Positions 52,153 through 62,360 of a DNA stretch of 64,000 bases are shown here, piece after piece (the stretch's first letter is position 1; every line of letters begins with the position of its first letter). The translations under genes were made by a program, and so were the position numbers. Source of the stretch: Morganella morganii H1r (lineage in GTDB: Bacteria; Pseudomonadota; Gammaproteobacteria; Enterobacterales; Enterobacteriaceae); assembly GCF_000633515.1 (NCBI RefSeq), contig NZ_AYMP01000004.1, positions 248,001-312,000 on the forward strand, in the 5' to 3' direction. The notes under the pieces were generated by a model that worked only from the letters and a program-made list of their open reading frames with translations, searched no databases and was not told the DNA's origin.

Positions 52153-52623
52153 TCACAAATCCAGATGGAAAAACTGATGATGTTCACCGGCCTGATAATC
52201 ACCAAATGCTGTCCCCGGCAGAAAACCACAGCGGCGATACAATGCCAGCGCCGGTTCAAAATCCGGATGGCAGCCGGTCTCCAGACTCAGGCGGGTCATG
52301 CTGCCCTGTTTTGCCTGCGCAATAATATGCAGTAACAGTAATTTGCCCGCCCCTTTACCGCGAAAATCCGGATGAGCCCGCATCGATTTTATCTCACCCT
52401 GTGCGGCAGAAAGCTGTTTCAGCGCCCCGACAGCCGCGATACGCTCACCGTCCCACACACTCCAGACACGGATGTTATCTGCCCGCAGACCACTTTGATC
52501 CAGGGCATAAACATGCTCCTGCGGCGTATTCTGTGCCATTCCCTGTAAATGCAGGACAATCAGCGCCCCGGTTTGCGGTGAGGATAAATCATCCGCTTTT
52601 ATTACAAAATCGTACTCAGTCAT
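52153..52623 (-). CDS. GNAT-family N-acetyltransferase
   Basis: A 156-residue acetyl-CoA-dependent transferase. The acetyl-CoA loop motif is in MRAHPDFRGKGAGKLLLLHII (the Q/RxxGxG/A pattern as RGKGAG), followed by LSLETG and the C-terminal YRRCGF strand. The substrate cannot be assigned. It is upstream of kdpF on the same strand but separated by a terminator. Confidence 0.85.
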   Translation of the reverse strand: MTEYDFVIKADDLSSPQTGALIVLHLQGMAQNTPQEHVYALDQSGLRADNIRVWSVWDGERIAAVGALKQLSAAQGEIKSMRAHPDFRGKGAGKLLLLHIIAQAKQGSMTRLSLETGCHPDFEPALALYRRCGFLPGTAFGDYQAGEHHQFFHLDL

Positions 52624-52864
52624 AAATGCCTCATATAGCTATAAACGGTAAAAAATCCGGTTTTTTGTCTGCAATAATGACTGCAATAATCATTCCATTT
52701 TTTCTGTCTGCCTTTTCCGCCGGTTCCCGTTGCAGAAAAGCGCGTTTTGCACCATTGTGGTGCGCCATCAGCGGGCATCCGGGCCTGCCCGCTCTTTACA
52801 TTGGTCATGATCACCAGGTTATGTCCGCAGGAAACTGATGCCATCATCAATAACAGGATGTGTA

Positions 52865-53707
52865 ATGAAAACCGTCACCACCGCAGGACTCCTGCTTGCC
52901 GTACTGTTTACTGCCGCGCCGCTTCAGGCGAAACAGGCGGCAGTACAACATACCGAAGCCAGGGCACTGCGCGGTAATATTGCCGCACAGATAACACTGG
53001 CGGATGACTTCCGCGCACAGCAGGATATTGTGCAGGCCAAATACTGGTACCGGAAAGCCGCAGAACAAAATAACCCGTATGCCCAGAATGAGCTGGGAAA
53101 ACTGCTCCTGCTCAATGATCAGTCTGTGAAGTCATTACAGGACGCCAAAGTCTGGTTTGAAAAAGCCGCAGTGCAGAAATATGCGCCGGGACAGGTAAAT
53201 CTGGCCAATGTGTACCTTCATCTGGCCGATTTAAACAATCGTGACAACAAAGAGATGGTGCAGGCCCATTACTGGTTTGAACAGGCCGCCAGGCAGAATA
53301 TGGCCGTTGCCCGGTATCAGCTGGGTATGATGTATTTATATGCCGAAGGGGTGGATCAGGATATCAGTAAAGCCAGAACCTGGTTCGAGAAAGCGGCAGC
53401 TCAGGAGCAGCCGGACGCGCTTTATCAGCTGGGTGTAATGTATTATCGCGGAAAAGGCTGTGAACGGAGTGATTGCGTCATTGCCCGGAATTTTTATGAG
53501 CGCGCGGCGCGGCAGTCACACGGCCCGGCTCAGTTTTATCTCGCCATGATGTCTCTTCAGGGGCACGGCACGCAGCAGGATTACGGCAAAGGTGTGGCGC
53601 TGATGAAAGCCGCCTGTGACAACGGCGAGCCTGAAGCCTGCCCGTGGGTAAAAAATCTGACAGAAAATGAGGATACATTCCGTCAGATTTTCTCCGGAAA
53701 ACCGTAA
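52865..53707 (+). CDS. Secreted Sel1-repeat protein
   Basis: A 280-residue protein with a signal peptide (cleavage after about residue 22, PLQA) and about six Sel1-like repeats, marked by AKYWYRKAAEQ (58), AKVWFEKAAVQ (94), HYWFEQAARQ (135), RTWFEKAAAQ (171), RNFYERAARQ (208) and a degenerate one near 247. Four cysteines are in the last third. Such alpha-solenoids bind other proteins; a periplasmic adaptor role is inferred, partner unknown. I start at 52865 because the signal peptide begins there. It is convergent with livF, with adjoining stops. Confidence 0.85.
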   Translation: MKTVTTAGLLLAVLFTAAPLQAKQAAVQHTEARALRGNIAAQITLADDFRAQQDIVQAKYWYRKAAEQNNPYAQNELGKLLLLNDQSVKSLQDAKVWFEKAAVQKYAPGQVNLANVYLHLADLNNRDNKEMVQAHYWFEQAARQNMAVARYQLGMMYLYAEGVDQDISKARTWFEKAAAQEQPDALYQLGVMYYRGKGCERSDCVIARNFYERAARQSHGPAQFYLAMMSLQGHGTQQDYGKGVALMKAACDNGEPEACPWVKNLTENEDTFRQIFSGKP

Positions 53708-54409
53708 TCAGCCGCCCAGATAGGCGCTTCTGACCGCTTCATTCACCAGCAGTGCCGGACCGGTATCCTCCAGTACGACCCGCCCGTTTTCAAGCACATA
53801 ACCTCTGTCTGCCAGTTTCAGCGCCTGGTTGGCATTCTGTTCGACCAGAAAGATAGTCATACCCGCATCACGCAGTTCACGGATGGTATCAAAAATCTGC
53901 ATGATAATAATCGGTGCCAGCCCGAGGGACGGTTCATCCAGCAGTAACAGCCGGGGGCTGCTCATCAGCGCGCGGCCGATAGCCAGCATCTGCTGCTCAC
54001 CACCGGACATCGTCCCCGCCCGCTGATGGCGGCGCTCCTGAAGACGCGGAAAGAGTTCATACACCTGCGCAATCCGTGCCTGGTATTGTGTTTTGGATGC
54101 AAAAAATCCGCCCATGGCCAGATTCTCTTCCACCGTCATCCGCCCGAACACGCGCCGTCCTTCCGGTACCAGTGCAATGTCTTTGCGCATGATCTGCGCC
54201 GTCGGCAGTGCCGTGATGTTCTCCCCGAGGTAGCGGATCTCACCGGTGGTCGCTCTCGGCTCCCCGCACAGTGTGCTGAGCAGTGTGGTTTTCCCCGCAC
54301 CGTTCGCGCCGATCAGGGTAACAATTTCCCCTTTGCGCACCGACAGGCTGACGTCATGCAGCGCCTGAATTTTGCCATACTGCGCGGAGACATTATTAAA
54401 TTCCAGCAT
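53708..54409 (-). CDS. livF: Branched-chain amino acid ABC ATPase LivF
   Basis: LivF is one of two ATPases of the high-affinity leucine/isoleucine/valine transporter. Walker A (GANGAGKTT) is at 34-42, the signature is MSGGEQQMLAIGRAL, and Walker B is LLLLDEPSLGLAP. Length is 233. Its start overlaps the livG stop by one base; it ends the livJHMGF operon. Confidence 0.95.
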   Translation of the reverse strand: MLEFNNVSAQYGKIQALHDVSLSVRKGEIVTLIGANGAGKTTLLSTLCGEPRATTGEIRYLGENITALPTAQIMRKDIALVPEGRRVFGRMTVEENLAMGGFFASKTQYQARIAQVYELFPRLQERRHQRAGTMSGGEQQMLAIGRALMSSPRLLLLDEPSLGLAPIIIMQIFDTIRELRDAGMTIFLVEQNANQALKLADRGYVLENGRVVLEDTGPALLVNEAVRSAYLGG

Positions 54410-55179
54410 CAGTATGCCTCCCCCAAATACGCGCGGATCACATCCGGATGGTTGCGGATCGCCTCCGGGCTGCCGCTTGCCAGCGGCGTTCCCTGGTTCA
54501 CCACATAGATCCGGTCTGAAATTCCCATCACCAGTTTCATATCATGTTCGATCAGCAGAACAGAGACGCCGTGATCCGCCCGCAGTTCCGCGATCAGTGC
54601 ATCCAGGTCGTCCGTTTCTTTCGGGTTCAGCCCGGCCGCCGGTTCATCCAGCATCAGAATATCCGGCCGGGTCACCATACAGCGTGCGATTTCCAGCCGC
54701 CGCTGCTGACCATACGCCAGATTACCTGCCTGCCGGTTTGCCAGTGCCGTCAGCCCGATTCTGTCCAGCCACATTACTGCGCGCTCCGTAGCTTCGCGCT
54801 GATCACGGCGGAATGAGGGCAGCGTCAGCAGCCCGGCGAGTAATCCGCTTTTATGATGCTGATGCTGCGCCACCAGCAGGTTTTCAATCACCGTCATTTC
54901 ACGGAATAAACGCACATGCTGGAAGGTGCGGATCATACCGAGACGGGCGATAGCCTGTCCGGATAATCCCTGTACCGGTTTTCCGCGCAGCAGGATCTGC
55001 CCGTCCGCCGGTTTGTAGAAGCCGGTCAGGCAGTTGAAGATCGTGGTTTTTCCCGCACCGTTAGGGCCGATCAGAGAGACTATCTCTCCCCGGTTCAGCT
55101 CCAGCGATACATTGTTCACCGCCAGCAGGCCACCGAAACGCATGGTCAGGCCGGAGACCTGCAATAAGGTATCAGTCAT
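54409..55179 (-). CDS. livG: Branched-chain amino acid ABC ATPase LivG
   Basis: LivG is the second ATPase of the Liv transporter. Walker A (GPNGAGKTT) lies at 38-46, the family-specific long insert [22 protein letters not shown] follows, and Walker B ([13 protein letters not shown]) is intact. Here the signature helix reads [14 protein letters not shown], as usual for LivG. Length is 256; it overlaps livM by 4 bases. Confidence 0.95.
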   Translation of the reverse strand: MTDTLLQVSGLTMRFGGLLAVNNVSLELNRGEIVSLIGPNGAGKTTIFNCLTGFYKPADGQILLRGKPVQGLSGQAIARLGMIRTFQHVRLFREMTVIENLLVAQHQHHKSGLLAGLLTLPSFRRDQREATERAVMWLDRIGLTALANRQAGNLAYGQQRRLEIARCMVTRPDILMLDEPAAGLNPKETDDLDALIAELRADHGVSVLLIEHDMKLVMGISDRIYVVNQGTPLASGSPEAIRNHPDVIRAYLGEAY

Positions 55180-56459
55180 CGCGCACCTCCGGTTTTTTCC
55201 GCATCCGTTGTGCTGACCTTCAGGTGCGGACGCGACACCGGCAGTAATCCCTGCGGCCGCCAGACCATCATCAGCACCATCAGCGCCCCGAGAAGGAGCA
55301 TGCTGTAGGCATTCAGATCGCGCATCATTTCACGGGAAACCACCAGGATAACGGCTGCCAGAATCACCGAGGTTTGTGACCCCATACCGCCCAGCACCAC
55401 CACTGCCAGCACAAACGCGGATTCCGTGAAGGTAAAGGATTCCGGGCTGATAAAACCCTGACGGGCGGCAAATAACGTACCCGCCACCCCGGCAAAGGCG
55501 GCACTGATAGTAAACGCCGTCAGTTTGATGCGTGTCGGGCTGAGCCCCAGCGAGCGGCAGGCGATTTCATCCTCACGCAGCGCTTCCCACGCCCGGCCCA
55601 GCGGCATTCTCAGTAACCGGCTGATAATAAACAGTGTTGCCAGTACCAGCAGCAATGCGACCAGATACAGGAAGATAATGCGATCGCCCGGGTCATACGC
55701 CAGGCCGAAGAAATTATGGAACGTATCCCAGCCGCCCTCTTTGGCGGTCCGGCTGAACTCCAGCCCGAACAACGTCGGTTTCGGGATCTGACTGATACCG
55801 TTCGGCCCGCCGGTAAATTCCGTATTATTCAGCAGCAGAATACGGACAATTTCCCCGAAGCCGAGTGTCACAATCGCCAGATAATCCCCGCGCAGCCGCA
55901 GTACCGGGAAACCAAGCAGTAAACCGGACAGCGCTGCGGCAATACCGGCCAGCGGCAGGCTCTGCCAGAATCCCCAGCCGAAATAGTAGTTCATCAGCCC
56001 GTAGGTGTACGCCCCGATGGCATAAAACCCGGCGTAGCCCAGCACCAGCAGGCCGGATAACCCGACCACCACATTCAGCCCGAGGCCGAGCATCACATAG
56101 ATAAGGGTTAAGGTGGCGATATCCACACTGCCGCGCGACACCATAAACGGCCAGATAATGGCAGCGATAATAATCAGTCCGGCAATAATTTTCTGCGTGT
56201 TGGTGGAGCCGTCAAAACCCGGCAGGGAACCGCTGCTTTTCGGCAGACGCGCCGTCAGTTTTTTCAGTGACGGACGCACCAGCTGAAAGATAAAGACAAT
56301 CACACAACCGGTGCCGATCCACTCCCAGCGGACGGCATCGGCGTTGCGGACAATCAGACGGGTGCCGTCGAGGGACAATTGCAGCCCCATCATCACGGAG
56401 GCCAGCACAAACAGCGTTGCGGTGGCAACAATGGCGTTGATCCAGTGAGATTTTGTCAT
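55176..56459 (-). CDS. livM: Branched-chain amino acid ABC permease LivM
   Basis: LivM is a membrane permease of the Liv transporter. The 427-residue protein has two N-terminal helices plus the BPD_transp_2 core ([40 protein letters not shown]). The coupling motif [17 protein letters not shown] is present. It overlaps livH and livG by 4 bases each, so translation is coupled. Confidence 0.95.
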   Translation of the reverse strand: MTKSHWINAIVATATLFVLASVMMGLQLSLDGTRLIVRNADAVRWEWIGTGCVIVFIFQLVRPSLKKLTARLPKSSGSLPGFDGSTNTQKIIAGLIIIAAIIWPFMVSRGSVDIATLTLIYVMLGLGLNVVVGLSGLLVLGYAGFYAIGAYTYGLMNYYFGWGFWQSLPLAGIAAALSGLLLGFPVLRLRGDYLAIVTLGFGEIVRILLLNNTEFTGGPNGISQIPKPTLFGLEFSRTAKEGGWDTFHNFFGLAYDPGDRIIFLYLVALLLVLATLFIISRLLRMPLGRAWEALREDEIACRSLGLSPTRIKLTAFTISAAFAGVAGTLFAARQGFISPESFTFTESAFVLAVVVLGGMGSQTSVILAAVILVVSREMMRDLNAYSMLLLGALMVLMMVWRPQGLLPVSRPHLKVSTTDAEKTGGAR

Positions 56460-57382
56460 ACCTTTTCAACCTCCGGACGCCCGAGGATCCCGGTCGGCAT
56501 CACCAGTAACACAAGGATAAGCAGGCCGAATGAAACCACATCCTTATATTCCGTACTGAAATAGGCGGAGGTCATGGCTTCTGATACGCCGAGGATCACC
56601 CCGCCGATCATCGCCCCCGGAATACTGCCGATCCCGCCGAGAACCGCAGCGGTAAAGGCTTTCATCCCGGCCATAAAGCCGACATACGGATTGATCACGC
56701 CGTAGAACTGCCCCAGCAGCACCCCGGCCACCGCCGCCATCGCCGCACCGATCACAAAGGTCAGTGCGATTACGCGATCGGTGTTAATCCCGAGTAAACC
56801 CGCCATTTTCAGATCTTCCGCACAGGCCCGGCAGGCGCGTCCCATCCGTGAGTAACGGATAAAAAGGGTCAGCGCCAGCATTGCCAGCACTGTCACCACC
56901 CAGATGGTGATCTGCATAGCGGAAACCGTGGCGGAGAAACCGCCGCTCTCCCCGAAGGTCCAGCGGCCGTTAATCAGCCCGGGCAGCGCGAGATCGCGGG
57001 AGCCCTGGGAAAGACTGACAAAGTTTTGCAGAAAAATGGACATCCCGATCGCCGAAATCAGGGCAATCAGCCGTTTTGAGTGGCGGACGGGCCGGTAGGC
57101 GACCCGTTCGATACTCCAGCCATAGGCACTGGCAATAATTATCGCTGTAATAAATGCAGCGGTAATTAACAGCCAGCCGACATCAATCCCCAGCATCATC
57201 AGCCCGGCAATTACAATAAACGAGACGTAACTGCCGATCATATACACTTCGCCGTGGGCAAAGTTAATCATGCCGATAATACCGTACACCATGGTGTAAC
57301 CGATGGCGATCAGGGCATAGGTGCTTCCCAGCGTTAATCCGTTCAGCAATTGCTGTGTAAAATATAATAATTGTTCTGACAT
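56456..57382 (-). CDS. livH: Branched-chain amino acid ABC permease LivH
   Basis: LivH is the partner permease of LivM. Its 308 residues match E. coli and include the start [33 protein letters not shown] and the coupling segment [16 protein letters not shown]. It lies 47 bases after the binding-protein gene. Confidence 0.96.
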   Translation of the reverse strand: MSEQLLYFTQQLLNGLTLGSTYALIAIGYTMVYGIIGMINFAHGEVYMIGSYVSFIVIAGLMMLGIDVGWLLITAAFITAIIIASAYGWSIERVAYRPVRHSKRLIALISAIGMSIFLQNFVSLSQGSRDLALPGLINGRWTFGESGGFSATVSAMQITIWVVTVLAMLALTLFIRYSRMGRACRACAEDLKMAGLLGINTDRVIALTFVIGAAMAAVAGVLLGQFYGVINPYVGFMAGMKAFTAAVLGGIGSIPGAMIGGVILGVSEAMTSAYFSTEYKDVVSFGLLILVLLVMPTGILGRPEVEKV

Positions 57383-57429
57383 AGCGCACTCCCCTGAAAC
57401 ACACTGCCCGCATCAGTCACCACTGCGGA

Positions 57430-58542
57430 TCAGTTCAGCGGTGATGAGGTTCCGTCTTTGTGCCATTCAAATACGCCGAACTCGAAACCTTTCAGATCCC
57501 CGTTTGGTGTCCAGCTCAGTTCGCCCATGACCGTTTCAACCGGCTTACCTTTCAGATCGGCGGCCAGATCCGCCGGTTCCATGCTGCCGCTGCGCTGCAT
57601 TGCGGTGGTCAGCGACTGTAATGCGGCATAGGTTGTCCAGACAAACGGCCCTGTGGCATCCAGTTTCTTCGCCGCCAGGGCATCCACCACCGGTTTGTTG
57701 GCAGGAACCTGGTCGTAGCGTTTCGGCAACGTCACCAGCATGCCTTCGGAAGCGTCACCGGCAATGTTGGAGAGTGAGGAGTTACCCACCCCTTCCGGCC
57801 CCATAAAGCGGATATTCAGCCCTGCCTGTTTTGCCTGGCGTAAAATCTGCCCCATTTCCGGGTAGTAGCCGCCGAAATAGACAAAATCGACATTTTCTTT
57901 CTTCAGACGCGCCACCAGCGCGGAGAAATCTTTATCTCCCGCCGTCACCCCTTCAAACAGCACTTCTTTCACCCCGGCTTTGTTCAGATTGTCTTTCACG
58001 GAACGCGCCAGGCCTTCACCGTACTGCTGCTTGTCATGCACCACGGCAATGCGCTGCGATTTCACTTTTTCGAGAATATATTTTGCGGCAGTCGGGCCCT
58101 GATCAGAATCCAGACCGGTGGTACGCATGATCAGGCTGTAACCGCGCGTGGTTAAATCCGCATTAGTTGCCGCCGGGGTGATCATCAGGATCCCTTCGTC
58201 CTCATAAATATCTGACGCGGGTTGTGTGGAGGAGGAACAGAGGTGCCCGATCACATAACGCATGCCGTCATTAATCACTTTGTTAGCCACCGCCACCGCC
58301 TGTTTCGGGTCACAGGCGTCATCGTATTCGGTGATCACCAGTTTATTGCCGTTAATCCCGCCTTTGGCGTTGATATCCTCAATCGCCTGACGGGCGCCGG
58401 TAAACTCCATATCACCGTATTGTGCGACCGGCCCGGACATCGCCCCCACCACCGCAATTTTAATATCTTCAGCGTACGCCGCTGCACTTAATGCACAGGA
58501 TACAGCCCCGGCAATGACGGCCATTTTCATTGTTTTTTTCAT
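57430..58542 (-). CDS. livK: Leucine/branched-chain amino acid binding protein
   Basis: This is the periplasmic receptor of the Liv transporter. It has a signal peptide ([19 protein letters not shown], cleavage after AAAYA) and the type I periplasmic-binding fold ([46 protein letters not shown]). The ATG at 58542 starts the signal peptide and gives 370 residues; an upstream extension to 58626 is unlikely. E. coli has two such receptors, LivJ and LivK; only one is here, so the livJ/livK choice is uncertain. Confidence 0.93.
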   Translation of the reverse strand: MKKTMKMAVIAGAVSCALSAAAYAEDIKIAVVGAMSGPVAQYGDMEFTGARQAIEDINAKGGINGNKLVITEYDDACDPKQAVAVANKVINDGMRYVIGHLCSSSTQPASDIYEDEGILMITPAATNADLTTRGYSLIMRTTGLDSDQGPTAAKYILEKVKSQRIAVVHDKQQYGEGLARSVKDNLNKAGVKEVLFEGVTAGDKDFSALVARLKKENVDFVYFGGYYPEMGQILRQAKQAGLNIRFMGPEGVGNSSLSNIAGDASEGMLVTLPKRYDQVPANKPVVDALAAKKLDATGPFVWTTYAALQSLTTAMQRSGSMEPADLAADLKGKPVETVMGELSWTPNGDLKGFEFGVFEWHKDGTSSPLN

Positions 58543-58976
58543 CAGAACATCCCCATCGGTTAGCTTTGCAGTGACCGGACGGTCAGCATGTGCGGTATTT
58601 TTAAAAATTCCCTTACAATGAGTCACATCACATTAATTAATGCTTTATTTTCAGTTCATTAAACAGGATTTTTATTCTGAAAAGCAAATCAGAAAAGGAG
58701 ATTATTGCATCATTAACAGGATAATATCCGGTTGCAATCGGGTGTTTTTTCGGCAAAAAACAGTGTTATAAACTGGTTAATGATTCGTTAAGGATGACTT
58801 AATGCGGAAATTCATCACCGGAAAAATAGTTTTCCCCACTATTCCGATAGCAATTATCTCTCTTTGTTATTAGATTCATCCGGCGAAGTAGTAACCCGGG
58901 ATCTGATTCAGTTTACTGATTGATTTGTCCGGATCCGGGTTTTCTGTTCACTTTGACTGATGGGATGGTCCGCGCC
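58543..58976. other. Promoter region between liv and the YD-repeat protein gene
   Basis: About 430 bases between divergent genes, AT-rich and with several A/T tracts. It should hold the liv promoter, controlled by Lrp in relatives, and that of the plus-strand gene. I could not assign individual sites. Confidence 0.55.
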
Positions 58977-59807
58977 ATGAATAAACTAACAGGCATGCTC
59001 CTGCTCACTTTTGCGCTGCCGCTGACTGCGGCGGCGGTAACCCCCGGTCAGTGCGATACTGCTGCTCAGGATATTAACCGGCAAAATACATTTATTATTA
59101 CCGGCACGAAATATTACGGGCCGGTAAAATCAATCACCATCACGTCTTACCGCTCGATGGGGCTTATCCTGTGGGTGAAAGAAAAACTGCACTTCGGTCC
59201 GTGCGCTGACCTGACACAATATGATTATGAATACCGCGAAATGGCGATAGAAGAAGGCCAGGTACCGATTACACAAACCACGCAGATCATGCCGGAAAAT
59301 CCGGATCAGGCGACCATCACCATCAGTAATGTGATCCCCGGCGATACCACACTGAGCACGCAGATTGATCAGCAATATACCCGTAATGCGGAAAACCGGA
59401 TCGTCAGCCTGACAGAATCCTATAAAACAACACCGGATAACCAATCCTGGCAGTCAGAAACCCGCTACCGTTATCAGAATAACCGCCTGGTTTCGGAGAA
59501 AGAGACAGAGAACGGTGAAACACGGGTGACGGTTTATCATTATGACGCTGACGGGCTGCTGACTGATATTGAACAACCGAATGTGATGACGCAGGAATAT
59601 ACCTATAACGAACAGAATCAGGTCGTCAGCGTCACACAAAAACTGCCGACATTCTGGGGAAAAAGCACCTATTCCTATAACTGCTACCGATGGGATCAGT
59701 ACGGAAACTGTGAATTGCAGACCATGATCAAAGCGATCCAGTTAGAAGGTTCCGCCACTATTCAGAGCAGCGGGATCACGCTGGAATCCCGCTACGAATA
59801 TTACTGA
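58977..59807 (+). CDS. Secreted protein with YD-like repeats
   Basis: A 276-residue protein with a signal peptide (cleavage near residue 20, LTAAAV). Its second half has repeated units of the form YxYxxxxxxxx: YRYQNNRLVSE (164), YHYDADGLLTDI (187), YTYNEQNQVVSV (208) and YSYNCYRWDQYGNC (232), resembling the YD/RHS repeats that build beta-sheet shells. There are four cysteines, so disulfides are likely in the periplasm. No toxin or core domain is attached. I start at 58977 for the signal peptide; an ATG at 58965 is possible. Function unknown. It converges on the glycerate kinase gene, with one base between the two stops. Confidence 0.75.
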   Translation: MNKLTGMLLLTFALPLTAAAVTPGQCDTAAQDINRQNTFIITGTKYYGPVKSITITSYRSMGLILWVKEKLHFGPCADLTQYDYEYREMAIEEGQVPITQTTQIMPENPDQATITISNVIPGDTTLSTQIDQQYTRNAENRIVSLTESYKTTPDNQSWQSETRYRYQNNRLVSEKETENGETRVTVYHYDADGLLTDIEQPNVMTQEYTYNEQNQVVSVTQKLPTFWGKSTYSYNCYRWDQYGNCELQTMIKAIQLEGSATIQSSGITLESRYEYY

Positions 59808-59808
59808 T

Positions 59809-60945
59809 TTATCCTATTTTCATCGCCAGTACCGCCGCGATATTGCGGGCAGCGACTTCAATATTGACCGCCGCCTGTGCCAGTGCCTCATCCAGAGAGC
59901 AAACCCGCGGGATCACAGAGAACACGGCATCAATACCGTGTTCATGCACAACGGCATAGTCGTCACTCATCCCGCCAACCAGCGCGATCACCGGAATTCC
60001 GCGCGCTTTTGCGGCTTTCGCCACACCCGCCGGGGTTTTTCCCTGAATCGTCTGGCTGTCCATCCGTCCTTCCCCGGTGATCACGAGGTCGGCGTCTTTC
60101 ACCACCGCGTTAAGATCCAGTGTTTCGATCACCATCTCAATGCCCGGCTGCATCCGGGCATCAAGCCATGCCATCATCGGAACGCCCATGCCGCCTGCCG
60201 CTCCGGCGCCGGCGATATCACTCAGTGACTTACCGGTCAGGGATTCAATCACTTCCCCGTAGTGACGCAGCGCCGCATCCAGCTCACTGACTATCGCCGG
60301 TGTCGCGCCTTTCTGCGGCCCGAAGGTGGCAGATGCGCCTTTCGGTCCGCACAGCGGATTATTCACATCACAGGCCACCACAAACTCTGTCTCCGCCAGA
60401 CGCGGATCCAGCCCGGATAAATCCGCAGAGGCCAGTTTTGCCAGCGCACTGCCGCCGAACGGCAGTGAGTTTCCCTGTTCATCACGGAATACCACGCCCA
60501 GCGCCTGCATCATCCCGGCACCGCCGTCATTGGTGGCGCTGCCGCCAATCCCGAGAATTATCTTTTCCGCGCCGTCATCCAGTGCCGCCAGGATGAGTTC
60601 CCCGGTACCGAAAGTGGTGGTCACACGCGGATCCCGCTGTGCAGGCGGCACCAGATGTAACCCGGAAGCGGCCGCCATTTCAATAATGGCGGTTTTACCG
60701 TCACCGGACAGCCCGTAAAACCCGGTCACTTTATTCCCCAGCGGTGCTGTAACCTCTGTTTCTTTCAGTGTTCCCTGTGTGGCTTCAATAATGGAGACCA
60801 CTGTGCCCTCGCCGCCGTCCGCCATCGGCAGTTTGATGTACTGCGCATCCGGGAAAATGGTTCTGAATCCCGCTTCCGCAGCATCAGCGACCTGAAGGGC
60901 GGTCAGACTCTCTTTAAATGAATCCGGAGCAATCACTATTTTCAT
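59809..60945 (-). CDS. Glycerate kinase
   Basis: A 378-residue glycerate kinase of the GarK/GlxK family, which phosphorylates D-glycerate to 2-phosphoglycerate. The family start IAPDSFKESLTALQVADA, the motif LGIGGSATNDGGAGMMQALG, and the C-terminal ITGEGRMDSQTIQGKTP are present. It is 12 bases after the GntP permease gene on the same strand, so uptake and kinase are cotranscribed; a CdaR-type regulator lies upstream. Confidence 0.93.
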   Translation of the reverse strand: MKIVIAPDSFKESLTALQVADAAEAGFRTIFPDAQYIKLPMADGGEGTVVSIIEATQGTLKETEVTAPLGNKVTGFYGLSGDGKTAIIEMAAASGLHLVPPAQRDPRVTTTFGTGELILAALDDGAEKIILGIGGSATNDGGAGMMQALGVVFRDEQGNSLPFGGSALAKLASADLSGLDPRLAETEFVVACDVNNPLCGPKGASATFGPQKGATPAIVSELDAALRHYGEVIESLTGKSLSDIAGAGAAGGMGVPMMAWLDARMQPGIEMVIETLDLNAVVKDADLVITGEGRMDSQTIQGKTPAGVAKAAKARGIPVIALVGGMSDDYAVVHEHGIDAVFSVIPRVCSLDEALAQAAVNIEVAARNIAAVLAMKIG

Positions 60946-60957
60946 ACTTAATTCCTT

Positions 60958-62226
60958 TTACCCGCCAAACCCGAAGACACCGAAAATCAGTGTGGAGACA
61001 ATCGCAATCACCAGACCCACCATGGTTTCGTAAGGCAGTAATTTCAGACGCTCATGAACCTGCATATTGACACTGCCGCCGGTCGCATGGAAGAAGCTGC
61101 CGTGCGGCATCTGGTCGAGCACCACTGCACCGGCATGGATCATCGCCGCCCCGGCCAGCGCACTCACCCCCAAATCAAGCAGCGTTGAGCTGAATACCGC
61201 AGATGCCACCGCCGTACCCGCTGTGGTGGATGCGGTTGCCATGGACATCAGAGCCCCGGAAATCGGTGCCAGCAGATAGGATGGCAGACCGGACGCCGTC
61301 AGGCCGTTAATTAACACATCTTTCAGACCGGAGTTGGCGATAATCCCCGCCAGGGTTCCGGTTCCCAGCAGCATAATTGCCACCGGTGCCATCCGGCTCA
61401 GCCCGGAGGTAATAAAATGGTTGGACTGGCGGAAGCGTCCCATGATCAGTGCACCAGCCAGACCACCGACCGGCAGGGCGATCAGCGGATCAATGCTGAT
61501 ACCGGCGACCGGACGCAGTGACAGCAGAAAAATCGCCACCAGCGGGGCACTCATTGCCGCCCAGAATCCCGGTAACTTACCATCATGATGCGCGGCAATC
61601 AGTTCTTCCTGTGTCACTTTCGAGCCACGGTGAACCAGACGCTTCGCCAGAAAATACGCCACGATCAGCCCGAAAATGCCCGGGATAATCCCCGCCGCCA
61701 TCAGTGATGTCAGCGGCACGTTAAAGTTATCCGCCGCCGCAATGGTGTTCGGGTTCGGTGACATCACGTTACCCGCTTTACCGCCGCCGACCATCGCCAG
61801 CAGAATCGCCATTTTGGACAAATCGGCGCGGTGTGCAATCGCCAGTGCAATCGGTGAAACGGTGATAACCGCCACGTCGATAAACACACCGACGGCTGTC
61901 AGTAACAGGGTGGCCACCGCCAGCGCCAGCAGCGCCCGTTTTTCACCCACTTTGCGGACAATAGTTTCCGCAATGGTATTTGCCGCACCGGACTCAATCA
62001 GTACCCCGGCCAGCACACCGGCTGCCAGAATACGCAGCACCGCGTTAGTGATCCCCTGAGCTCCGGTGACCATCAGTGTCACCGTCTGCACCAGATCTGC
62101 CCCGCCGACCAATCCTCCGGCCAGCGCCCCCGCCATCATCCCGTATACCGGCGGTACTTTTTTCAGTATTAACCCTATCGCCACGACCAGCGCAACCATT
62201 GCGCCCAAAGCTGAAACCGTCACCAT
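60958..62226 (-). CDS. GntP-family permease, likely glycerate/gluconate
   Basis: A 422-residue proton symporter of the gluconate permease family with 12 or more membrane helices. Conserved stretches are GGGKAGNVMSPNPNTIAAAD and MATASTTAGTAVASAVF. Pairing with glycerate kinase and a CdaR regulator suggests D-glycerate as the main substrate; this is inference from context. Confidence 0.9.
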   Translation of the reverse strand: MVTVSALGAMVALVVAIGLILKKVPPVYGMMAGALAGGLVGGADLVQTVTLMVTGAQGITNAVLRILAAGVLAGVLIESGAANTIAETIVRKVGEKRALLALAVATLLLTAVGVFIDVAVITVSPIALAIAHRADLSKMAILLAMVGGGKAGNVMSPNPNTIAAADNFNVPLTSLMAAGIIPGIFGLIVAYFLAKRLVHRGSKVTQEELIAAHHDGKLPGFWAAMSAPLVAIFLLSLRPVAGISIDPLIALPVGGLAGALIMGRFRQSNHFITSGLSRMAPVAIMLLGTGTLAGIIANSGLKDVLINGLTASGLPSYLLAPISGALMSMATASTTAGTAVASAVFSSTLLDLGVSALAGAAMIHAGAVVLDQMPHGSFFHATGGSVNMQVHERLKLLPYETMVGLVIAIVSTLIFGVFGFGG

Positions 62227-62360
62227 GTGCAGACTCCTGCTGTAATTATGATTATTTGAACAGAACAGGATGCATTATGGCGGCAGCCATCAGGTTAAGC
62301 TTGAGAGGTTCCGACAAAAATGAACGGGCTGAAACCGCGTATTTTGTATAAACGCACAAA

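Noticed and set aside
52771-52792. GCGGGCA/TGCCCGC hairpin before the Sel1-repeat gene
   Set aside because: No gene ends upstream of it on the plus strand and no proper T-run follows, so I do not call a terminator.
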